Assembly (NCBI GenBank): GCA_016206275.1
Contig: JACQRY010000017.1
Location: 1 to 5,280 of the forward strand
Direction: 5' to 3'
From: Nitrososphaerota archaeon
Lineage (GTDB): Archaea > Thermoproteota > Nitrososphaeria > Nitrososphaerales > JACQRY01
DNA: 5,280 nt
The notes under the pieces are model-generated. The model worked only from the letters and a program-made list of their open reading frames with translations. It was not told the origin of the DNA and made no database searches. The position numbers and the translations under genes were made by a program. Below, piece by piece: positions 1-5,280 of the stretch. How positions within the stretch are numbered: the stretch's first letter is position 1; every line of letters starts with the position of its first letter.

Positions 1-1218
1 CTCTTCAAGCCTGCCAATCGTCTTCATATCTTGATCCAAGACGTACACGTTACTGGAACTTGAAGCCATGCCTCTGGAAACCCTGCCGACAGTTGTAGCG
101 ATCCTGAAGTGATCGTTATATTCATCCATGGAGAACTGGTTCAGAACCCTGCCGGGCACCTCGCCGCTGGCCTCAAGCTCAATTCTCTGACCGTCCACAG
201 CAATCCTATGAATGGCTGTAGAACCCTCGGATCTCCACCAGCCTCCCTTTGGCACAGCCACATAGATGTTTTCGCGAGAAACATACGTATTGGTCGCAAT
301 CCCTGTCAGAACTACTCTAAGCTCAGGTTCGCCGCTATCTGCCTGAACGTTCAACGCCACTATCATAGTATAGTCCACAGGAACATCGGTGCTGTTATTC
401 GAGTAATACACGCTGGTCGGGGGAACAGTTTTGACATCTCCCTCGACGCCTATGGCAGGCAGGATAACGCTGGGATCGTCCATGATCCAGTAGATCGCTG
501 GTTGCCTTGCAACTGTGTAAACCCAGTCTCCGATCATCCTAGAGCTCACATACGTCCCGTTTAGAGAAACTTCTCTGACTTGGCTGGGACTCGACCTGTT
601 TGAAATATTGTAGACTTTGATGTGGAAGCCCTCAGCAAACCCTCCACAAGCCAAGCAGATTACACTCCTGTCAACAATTGGCGCGCCTGATCTCACCGCG
701 GGCTCTGCATATGCGTAGGTAGATCCCTCGAAGATTACCAGCCTATCTTCGTCTACGAATAGCCCCATTATGTTACCGTTGACCACAGTAGTTGAAACCA
801 TCCTCATTTCTTCGGCCGGATAAGCATCAACTATGAACAACCTGTTATTTGAAACCAAATAGATGAATTTCCCGTCGGTCTTCACTATATCGGCCTCGTC
901 GACACCCTCAACCTGAATATTAGTGGCAGAGAAGTCAGCTGCACCAGACCCATCTGTCTGAGCACCTTGCCTAGCCACAGCGCTCTCTGCTAGCGCCCCG
1001 AAGCCGAAATATGGCAGCCCTTCGGCCTTAGCTCTCTTCAAACCATCGTTAATGAAGTTCTCAAGATCTTTCTGTGAAGAGAAAGGTCTAAGTCCCGTGT
1101 TACTCGTAGGCGTTGGCTCCTCATGCCAGAGTAGAATTGCCCCAACGTCTGCAGCGAGTAGGATTGCGACGGTTACTACCAGAGCCAGAATCTTCTTTTC
1201 CAAAGTTTTCGACCGCAC
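1..1218 (-). CDS. Secreted/membrane-anchored beta-propeller domain protein (PF09826 type), C-terminus outside window
   Basis: The first 406 codons are open, with the 3' end beyond the left edge. Residues 9-31 form one hydrophobic segment after a basic N-terminus (KTLEKK), a signal peptide or signal anchor, so the rest should be extracytoplasmic. The family hallmark is at residues 100-116 (NIQVEGVDEADIVKTDG), followed by propeller-like strands (FIYLVSNNRLFIVDAY); a second hallmark is QFSMDEYNDHFRIATT at 361-376. N-glycosylation sequons occur at N204, N207, N220, N274 and N275, and a CxxC pair at C188/C191. The family is widespread in archaea and some bacteria and has no established biochemical role. 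The GTG start is chosen because an in-frame TAA lies two codons upstream; TTG at residue 6 is the alternative. No SD motif precedes it, so the transcript may be leaderless. It is divergent from the MFS gene and shares its 82-bp control region. Family assignment is strong; function is unknown. Confidence 0.88.
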   Translation of the reverse strand, partial: MRSKTLEKKILALVVTVAILLAADVGAILLWHEEPTPTSNTGLRPFSSQKDLENFINDGLKRAKAEGLPYFGFGALAESAVARQGAQTDGSGAADFSATNIQVEGVDEADIVKTDGKFIYLVSNNRLFIVDAYPAEEMRMVSTTVVNGNIMGLFVDEDRLVIFEGSTYAYAEPAVRSGAPIVDRSVICLACGGFAEGFHIKVYNISNRSSPSQVREVSLNGTYVSSRMIGDWVYTVARQPAIYWIMDDPSVILPAIGVEGDVKTVPPTSVYYSNNSTDVPVDYTMIVALNVQADSGEPELRVVLTGIATNTYVSRENIYVAVPKGGWWRSEGSTAIHRIAVDGQRIELEASGEVPGRVLNQFSMDEYNDHFRIATTVGRVSRGMASSSSNVYVLDQDMKTIGRLEE

Positions 1219-1263
1219 AGTTTATGGTGCGGTGCTGTCCATTAACCCATGGTTAGAAACAGC

Positions 1264-1284
1264 ATGTTCTAGCCACTAGAACAT
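1264..1284. promoter_or_regulatory. Perfect 9-bp inverted repeat in divergent promoter region (putative operator)
   Basis: ATGTTCTAG, a 3-bp spacer CCA, then CTAGAACAT: a perfect dyad of 9-bp arms. It lies between the divergent beta-propeller gene (start 1218) and MFS gene (start 1301), and its centre is 27 bp before the MFS ATG, where a TATA box of a leaderless transcript would sit. Size and symmetry suit a dimeric helix-turn-helix repressor (inference). A hairpin in a leader RNA is the alternative if transcription starts further upstream, for example from TTTATG at 1221-1226. No T-run follows on either strand, which argues against a terminator. Confidence 0.55.
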
Positions 1285-1300
1285 TTCTGTCAACCTTGCT

Positions 1301-2530
1301 ATGATAGAATCATCAAACGTTGAGTTTAGATACATTCATCTAGAAAGTCGTGCCGCTACCCCTTTGCTCCTCTTTCCCATCTATGGGCTGACATTCATAG
1401 TTGAAACCGTTCTCTGGGTATTCCGCTTCATTGTACCCCTACGCCTCGTCCAGTTAGGCGCATCACCCTTTGAAGTGGGGGTAGTAGTGGGTGCCTACGG
1501 GCTCACCATTGCCTTGTGTTCGCTTGCATTGGGTTACCTTTCAGATCGGTTAGGAAGAAAGATAATTGTCATACTTGGCCTGATTCTGATACCACTCGCC
1601 GGATTCATAGTAGCCTCCGTAGGAACCGTCTTGGAGCTCTTGGTTGCCTATGTTCTAATGGGAATTGGCTTCGCTAGCCTAAACCCAACGCTTGATGCAA
1701 CAGTAGCGGATAACACGGATCCCGCTCATTTTGGAAGAGCTTTCGGAATGCTAACTACATCGATTCACATGGGCACGTCATTAGGACCTGCATTAGCGGG
1801 CCTCACGGCAGCAAGCCTCGGGCTTGCAGGCTCCATGTATTCTGCAGTAGCTTTCTCACTCGTTGCGTTCGCCGTATTACCATACAATCTCAGGCTTCTC
1901 AGAGGCAAGGACAGTAGCCCCACCAAGCCAAGTCCGAAAGTCTCCAAGCTGCAAGTGAATGGAGGATTGATTTCCGGATGGTCTGGTTTTTTTGCTTCTT
2001 TCAGTCTTTGGAGCGGGGTGGCAGCCTTCCTACCTATTTACGCTGGAGCTGTGGGGCTGGAGGTTCACGAGATCGGCTCTATTCTGGCTCTTCAAGCAGT
2101 TCTATCTTTTGCAAGCAGGATCCCCCTTGGATTCATGGTGGACAGGTTCAGGAAGGAGACATTATTGATAATCTTCGGTTTGGCTTCAGCGGCTTTATCC
2201 GTGTTCTTCTTAGGATATGTTTCCACCTACTTGCCACTTCTTTTGTTAATACTAGTGGTTTCCGCTGGCCGGTCTGTAGCCAATCTTGGTAGCCATGCTC
2301 TCATAGCACGATCCGCGGATAAAAACAGTAGAGGGATAGCCATGGGGACTGCAGGTGCATCGCGAAACTTGGGGGGTGCAATCGGGCCGGTAGTCATCGG
2401 CGTAGTCCTTAGCTCGCAGGGTTATCAGGAAGGCTTCGCCGCCTTGGCAGTGATGAGCTTCTTGGGACTGTGTGGAAGCGTCTTGGTGACCAGAGCGTTT
2501 AGCTCAAAGTTGAAGCTGATAACGAACTAG
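1301..2530 (+). CDS. Major facilitator superfamily (MFS) transporter, DHA1-like
   Basis: A 409-residue integral membrane protein, the usual length for a 12-helix MFS secondary transporter. Helices fall roughly at 21-45, 57-79, 88-107, 110-130, 148-172 and 175-196, then a charged Lys/Pro/Ser-rich central loop (199-222), then six more from 224 to 400. MFS motif A is clear after helix 2 (GYLSDRLGRK, 78-87) and a degenerate copy is in the second half (GFMVDRFRKE, 277-286). A glycine-rich motif-C-like stretch (GTSLGPALAG, 158-167) is echoed by RNLGGAIGPVVIG at 355-367. This arrangement is typical of drug/proton antiporter-like exporters, but substrate and direction cannot be read from sequence. 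No SD motif precedes the ATG. The gene is divergent from the beta-propeller gene, with a palindrome 17-37 bp upstream, and is followed after 30 bp by tag, probably in the same transcript. Confidence 0.9.
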   Translation: MIESSNVEFRYIHLESRAATPLLLFPIYGLTFIVETVLWVFRFIVPLRLVQLGASPFEVGVVVGAYGLTIALCSLALGYLSDRLGRKIIVILGLILIPLAGFIVASVGTVLELLVAYVLMGIGFASLNPTLDATVADNTDPAHFGRAFGMLTTSIHMGTSLGPALAGLTAASLGLAGSMYSAVAFSLVAFAVLPYNLRLLRGKDSSPTKPSPKVSKLQVNGGLISGWSGFFASFSLWSGVAAFLPIYAGAVGLEVHEIGSILALQAVLSFASRIPLGFMVDRFRKETLLIIFGLASAALSVFFLGYVSTYLPLLLLILVVSAGRSVANLGSHALIARSADKNSRGIAMGTAGASRNLGGAIGPVVIGVVLSSQGYQEGFAALAVMSFLGLCGSVLVTRAFSSKLKLITN

Positions 2531-2560
2531 GGATTAGTGGAGAAGTGACGATAGGAAGAA

Positions 2561-3142
2561 ATGAAGCGATGTGATTGGGCCACAATCAGCCCTATTTTAC
2601 GTGAATACCATGATAAAGAATGGGGTGTGCCAGTGCACGATGACAGGAGACTCTTCGAATTTCTTGTGCTAGAGGGTGCACAAGCAGGGCTAAGCTGGAC
2701 CACGGTGTTACAGAAGCGTGAGAATTATAGGAAGGCTTTTGACGGCTTTGATCCAGCTCAAGTCTCACAATACAAGGATGCTGATGTTGAGAAGCTCTTG
2801 GCAAATTCAGGTATTATTCGTAATCGCTTAAAGATCATTGCTGCAGTAAGAAATGCTCAGCTGTTCCTAGAAATTCGAAGGAAATATGGCTCCTTCGATG
2901 AATATGTCTGGCGGTTCGTAGGAGGATCACCGATCAAGCATCGATTCCAATCATTAGCAGAAATCCCATCAAAAACAAAGGAGTCAGATGCTTTGAGTAG
3001 AGAATTTCGGCGACTGGGCTTCCAGTTTACAGGGTCAACTATTTGCTATGCCTTCATGCAGGCTGTTGGAATGGTTAACGATCATTTGGCGGACTGCTTC
3101 AGATACCGTGAACTGCAATTAATTAATCGGAAAAAAGCTTGA
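2561..3142 (+). CDS. tag: DNA-3-methyladenine glycosylase I
   Basis: A 193-residue base-excision-repair enzyme that releases 3-methyladenine from alkylated DNA. It aligns nearly without gaps to E. coli Tag as I know it. The zinc ligands are in the same positions: Cys4, His17, His175 and Cys179. Base-pocket and catalytic positions Tyr16, Glu38 and Trp46 are also kept (LEGAQAGLSW, 37-46), as are the signatures YHDKEWGVP (16-24), GIIRNRLKI (84-92) and TICYAFMQAVGMVNDH (160-175). It is therefore full length and probably active. The start is fixed by Cys4 at its usual distance from Met1. AGG at 2553-2555 is a weak SD candidate and GGAG at 2539-2542 lies further up. No TATA-like box is evident in the 30-bp gap to the MFS gene, so co-transcription is likely. 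Tag is mainly a bacterial family, so old horizontal acquisition is plausible but not shown here. Confidence 0.95.
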   Translation: MKRCDWATISPILREYHDKEWGVPVHDDRRLFEFLVLEGAQAGLSWTTVLQKRENYRKAFDGFDPAQVSQYKDADVEKLLANSGIIRNRLKIIAAVRNAQLFLEIRRKYGSFDEYVWRFVGGSPIKHRFQSLAEIPSKTKESDALSREFRRLGFQFTGSTICYAFMQAVGMVNDHLADCFRYRELQLINRKKA

Positions 3143-3157
3143 TTGAGTCGTATTGTA

Positions 3158-3165
3158 CATATATT
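3158..3165 (+). promoter_or_regulatory. Archaeal TATA box upstream of broken DinB-fold gene
   Basis: CATATATT, centred about 26-27 bp before GTG 3188. That is the expected distance from TATA box to transcription start in archaea, so the transcript would begin at or next to the start codon (leaderless). The position also supports GTG 3188 as the original start, over the in-frame TTG at 3143. Confidence 0.5.
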
Positions 3166-3187
3166 GAATAAGTACGGTCTTAACAAC

Positions 3188-3687
3188 GTGTTCCATATCA
3201 GAGAGCTCTACGAGTATGCTTCAACGGTAAGAAGAAAATTTCTAGATAAACTGGAGTTTCTGCCTTGGGAAGAGGTGAGCAAGAATCGTGAAGCTAGTCA
3301 CTACGTATGAAGAACATCATGATACATATTATCGACAACGAGGACTGGATAGTAAACTGTGTGATCCATAACAAAGCGACTGAATGCAAGTGAACACGGC
3401 GATCAGAAGAATATACTGATGTCAAGATGATCAGAGATCATCTTAACGAAGTTGAAGGAAAGACGCATAGATACCTCGAAGTAGCCGATGAAAACGAGTT
3501 GCAGAGACGCGTCAAATTCGCCCTATCTTCAGGGGACATCTTTGACCTTTCAAATGAAGAGTCTATACTTCAGACCTTCACGGAACAGATCTATCATATT
3601 GGTGAGCTGATCGCGCTTCTCTGGCAGGAGAATATTGAGCCTCCCAGAATGCAGTGGTTCTGGAATAATCCTCGAACCCGTGGATAA
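3188..3687 (+). pseudogene. DinB-fold family protein, disrupted by a frameshift and an in-frame stop
   Basis: Three consecutive pieces together make one DinB-fold (four-helix bundle, putative metal-dependent) protein. Piece 1 (3188-3310, frame starting GTG 3188) reads FHIRELYEYASTVRRKF, then LPWEEVSKNREAS, and stops at TGA 3308-3310. Piece 2 is in another frame from about 3307 (KNIMIHIIDNEDWIVNCVIH) and ends at TGA 3391-3393. Piece 3 continues in the same frame to TAA 3685-3687 and carries HLNEVEGKTHRYLE and YHIGELIALLWQENIEPPRM. Restoring one base near 3307 and reading through the TGA gives about 166 residues, a normal length for this family, so nothing large is lost. The break fits a 1-base deletion (GTATG for an original GTAATG or similar) plus a nonsense change. 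His in IMIHII and in IYHIGEL match the usual conserved His regions; the HRG-type motif is HIG here. The name DinB refers to a damage-inducible Bacillus gene, not to DNA polymerase IV. Sequencing error is the main alternative. Confidence 0.75.
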
Positions 3688-3733
3688 AGGATCGAAAATA
3701 ACTGCGCTTGAATTATTCGGTATTTGCATTAGG

Positions 3734-3741
3734 GATATAAC
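3734..3741 (+). promoter_or_regulatory. Archaeal TATA box of corA
   Basis: GATATAAC preceded by purine-rich AGG (a possible BRE) is centred 27-28 bp before the corA ATG at 3765. No SD motif occurs before that ATG (TTTGTCATTTCT), so a leaderless mRNA starting at the ATG is the simplest reading. It lies in the 77-bp gap after the DinB-fold remnant, making corA its own transcription unit. Confidence 0.6.
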
Positions 3742-3764
3742 TCTCTTAAGTATTTGTCATTTCT

Positions 3765-4727
3765 ATGGAAGTAGAAGGCAAGGTTACTGGAAGCTTAGAT
3801 GAAGTTCGTTACAAGCATGTAAGATGGATTAACATAGTTAAGCCAACTGAAAACGAGACTGAGATCTTAGGTAAAGAATTTGGTTTCCACAAGCTGGATT
3901 TAGACGACTGCTTGTCGAAGATCCAGTTGACCAAGATAGATGAATATGCGGATTATCTGTTTTTCGTAATCCATTACCCTATCAGCATTAATGAAGGCAA
4001 CGAGTATGCTTCGAGACAATTATCGGTATTCCTAGGTAAAGACTACTTAATCACACTGCATCAAGGCGACCTCAAACTGCTAGCAGAGAGATTCCACTTG
4101 TGCAAGACTGATGAAAATCAGCGTCAAGCCTTAATGAGTAAGTCATCTATCCACCTTTTTTACCATCTAATTGACGGTCTAGTAGATGGCCTCCTCCCTA
4201 TTTTGAACAAACTCATGGGAGATTTGGAGGCTGTTGAAGATGAAGTCTTCGACGAAAGAATCGAAGCAGTTCGCAAACTAACTACACTAAGACGGCAGAC
4301 TCTAACCCTAAGGAGAATCATTACACCATACAGAAGATTCATCGATGAATTACAATCTAAGGCGTATAGGTTTAGCGCAGAGGATCTCTCCCCTTACTTC
4401 GACAACGTTAAAGACCACATTGAAAAGGCTTTGGAGATGCTGGCAACCGTAAGCGAAACCGTGGAGATCTTCAAGGATACTGAACTCACGCTCAACACTG
4501 AAAGAACCAACAGAGTGCTGTCCGTCCTAACGGTGCTTTTCACCCTCTCTATTCCAGCAACAGTGATAGGAACTCTCTATGGCATGAATGTAAATCTGCC
4601 TGGTGGAATTGAAACTGGGTCTTTGAGTTTCCTTGGTCCCTACACTACTTTCATCGTGCTGCTCTTCGTTTCTTTAGTAGCTGCCTTATCGTTGGCTCTA
4701 TATTTCCATCGGCTCGGCTGGCTCTAA
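3765..4727 (+). CDS. corA: CorA family magnesium transporter
   Basis: A 320-residue protein of the usual CorA length, which forms a pentameric channel carrying Mg2+ (in some members Co2+ or Ni2+) across the cytoplasmic membrane. The N-terminal cytoplasmic domain (about 1-150) has the family pattern LDLDDCLSKIQLTKIDEY (44-61) and LFFVIHYP (65-72). A long charged helical stalk follows (about 140-250, with VEDEVFDE at 157-164 and NTERTNRVLSVLTVLF at 244-259). Two C-terminal membrane helices lie at about 252-271 and 293-313. The diagnostic selectivity motif YGMNV is at 272-276, just after the first helix, and the short basic tail ends RLGWL. All essential parts are present. The ATG is supported by the TATA box 27 bp upstream and by the length. 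Its 3' end converges on frdD with 31 bp between stop codons. CorA is near certain as a family; ion preference is inferred from the GMN motif. Confidence 0.95.
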   Translation: MEVEGKVTGSLDEVRYKHVRWINIVKPTENETEILGKEFGFHKLDLDDCLSKIQLTKIDEYADYLFFVIHYPISINEGNEYASRQLSVFLGKDYLITLHQGDLKLLAERFHLCKTDENQRQALMSKSSIHLFYHLIDGLVDGLLPILNKLMGDLEAVEDEVFDERIEAVRKLTTLRRQTLTLRRIITPYRRFIDELQSKAYRFSAEDLSPYFDNVKDHIEKALEMLATVSETVEIFKDTELTLNTERTNRVLSVLTVLFTLSIPATVIGTLYGMNVNLPGGIETGSLSFLGPYTTFIVLLFVSLVAALSLALYFHRLGWL

Positions 4728-4758
4728 ACTAGTGTTAAGGATGCTAGATGATATGGCT

Positions 4759-5127
4759 TCACGCTAAGAGTATGTAGTAGACGGCTGCGCCTATTATCAA
4801 AGCATCAACCGTGTGCTCGAATATCATTACAGGTATGTGTTGATGCTTTAGACCCATCTCGTATAGTACGAATCTGAGTCTGTGCATACCGTGGTACACT
4901 GCTCCAGCTATGAGAGCGAGGAAGTAGAGTTTGAAGAGGGGGTTGCTGAGCACCGCGCTAAGAGAATCGTAGGATATGATATTCGGGCTAGCTAAGCCTA
5001 GGGCTGGAGCAAGGTTGTTGAGCAATATGTGGACGGGTATGACGATCGCGACGAGGAATCCTCCTGCCGAGAAGAGCAGCCACAGCAATCCTTCTAACCT
5101 GTCGCGTCGCGGAGGCTTGTGTTCCAT
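4759..5127 (-). CDS. frdD: Fumarate reductase / succinate dehydrogenase membrane anchor subunit D
   Basis: A 122-residue, three-helix membrane protein matching the FrdD family (E. coli FrdD is about 119 residues). With FrdC it anchors the FrdA flavoprotein and FrdB iron-sulfur subunit to the membrane and forms the quinone site of quinol:fumarate reductase. Family features: a short basic N-terminus, then LLWLLFSAGGFLVAIVIPVHILL (about 14-36, compare WGLFGAGG and APVMILL of E. coli), ISYDSL (51-56, compare LSYERV), and GMHRLRF (80-86) at the GLHR region of helix 2. Helices are at about 13-37, 63-85 and 99-121. The GxHR core is kept, but the His that follows closely in the E. coli protein is not. 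The ATG lies 6 bp after the frdC stop and is preceded by GGTGA. It is the last gene of its operon; whether the complex runs as reductase or dehydrogenase cannot be told here. Confidence 0.85.
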   Translation of the reverse strand: MEHKPPRRDRLEGLLWLLFSAGGFLVAIVIPVHILLNNLAPALGLASPNIISYDSLSAVLSNPLFKLYFLALIAGAVYHGMHRLRFVLYEMGLKHQHIPVMIFEHTVDALIIGAAVYYILLA

Positions 5128-5133
5128 TCTTGG

Positions 5134-5138
5134 TCACC
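5134..5138 (-). promoter_or_regulatory. Shine-Dalgarno of frdD overlapping the frdC stop codon
   Basis: On the minus strand GGTGA, complementary to the 16S 3' end (ACCTCC/TCACC region), lies 6 nt before the frdD ATG. Its last three bases are the frdC TGA stop, so termination of frdC and initiation of frdD are probably coupled. Confidence 0.55.
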
Positions 5139-5280
5139 CGGAGAATATCAGCATCGCGATGATGGCGGAGGCCACTATCCAGAGGGCAACCGTCCCCCAA
5201 AAGACCTTCTGTCTGGCAACATCATTTCTATCCGTCCACCTGTTCCTGGCTAGCCAAGCATTCAGATGTAGCCATGTCAC
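5134..5280 (-). CDS. frdC: Fumarate reductase / succinate dehydrogenase membrane anchor subunit C, C-terminal 48 residues
   Basis: Only the last 48 codons lie in the window; the 5' part is beyond the right edge. The visible part reads TWLHLNAWLARNRW, then a charged stretch (TDRNDVARQK), then a final hydrophobic helix of about 20 residues (VFWGTVALWIVASAIIAMLIF) ending in SG. The order matches the end of FrdC: an HxxTWF-like segment at the end of helix 2, a cytoplasmic loop, and a last helix finishing the protein. The gene sits 6 bp ahead of frdD with an SD-stop overlap, the standard frdCD order. The identification rests largely on that context, since the fragment alone is short. frdA and frdB are expected further to the right. 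Confidence 0.7.
   Translation of the reverse strand: MTWLHLNAWLARNRWTDRNDVARQKVFWGTVALWIVASAIIAMLIFSG

Noticed and set aside
109..564. 151-codon open frame on the plus strand
   Set aside because: It lies wholly inside the beta-propeller gene on the opposite strand, which carries clear family motifs; the plus-strand product has no recognisable features.
1052..1279. 75-codon open frame on the plus strand crossing the divergent promoter region
   Set aside because: It overlaps the start of the beta-propeller gene antisense and its stop codon is simply part of the palindrome; the product looks random.
1978..2292. 104-codon plus-strand frame within the MFS gene
   Set aside because: It is an out-of-frame shadow of a gene with clear transmembrane helices and MFS motifs.
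3140..3190. Read-through fusion of tag into the DinB-fold frame (same frame after the tag TGA)
   Set aside because: Tag reaches its normal family length before the stop, and a TATA box with a GTG start at the right distance explains the downstream gene separately.
3300..3393. Programmed frameshift and TGA recoding (for example selenocysteine) in the DinB-fold gene
   Set aside because: There is no slippery heptamer or convincing hairpin at the break, tag and frdD use TGA as an ordinary stop, and no family member of this type is known to me to use recoding.
3427..3687. Separate 86-residue gene
   Set aside because: It is the C-terminal half of the DinB-fold protein; the N-terminal half is just upstream and the frame continues upstream to a single TGA at 3391.
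3210..4012. Repeated 12-mer CGAGTATGCTTC at 3210-3221 or so and 4001-4012
   Set aside because: It encodes EYAS in two unrelated proteins with no extended flanking identity, consistent with chance.
4988..5200. 70-codon minus-strand frame overlapping frdC and frdD
   Set aside because: It is a shadow of the frdC and frdD frames, both of which show membrane-anchor features; its product is polar and patternless.

Overview
The window looks like ordinary chromosome from an archaeon, probably of the TACK side, but that placement is an inference. The supports are archaeal-type TATA boxes (3158-3165 and 3734-3741), each centred about 27 bp before a start codon with no room for a leader; a secreted beta-propeller protein of a family common in archaea; an archaeal-looking DinB-fold protein; and an SD element (GGTGA) of the archaeal/bacterial type inside a tight operon. 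No rRNA, tRNA, CRISPR array or insertion sequence is visible. The window is almost fully coding.

Layout from left to right: (1) the first 406 codons of a membrane-anchored beta-propeller protein (PF09826 type) on the minus strand, running off the left edge; (2) an 82-bp divergent intergenic region with a perfect 9+3+9 inverted repeat; (3) a 12-helix MFS transporter on the plus strand; (4) 30 bp downstream, a complete DNA-3-methyladenine glycosylase I (tag) with every zinc and catalytic position preserved; (5) a DinB-fold gene with an intact promoter-like TATA box but broken by one frameshift and one in-frame TGA, best read as a pseudogene or as sequence errors; (6) a complete CorA magnesium transporter with its own TATA box; (7) on the minus strand, converging on corA, frdD and the last 48 codons of frdC, the two membrane-anchor subunits of a quinol:fumarate reductase / succinate dehydrogenase complex.

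The window is a run of small independent units, not one system. The beta-propeller protein and the MFS transporter share a divergent regulatory region and may be co-controlled through the palindrome. tag is probably co-transcribed with the MFS gene. corA is a stand-alone leaderless unit. frdC-frdD is the tail of an operon whose catalytic genes should lie to the right. I did not find a convincing undescribed system. The points most worth a second look are the palindromic operator candidate, the broken DinB-fold gene with its intact promoter, and the divergent quinone-site region of FrdD.
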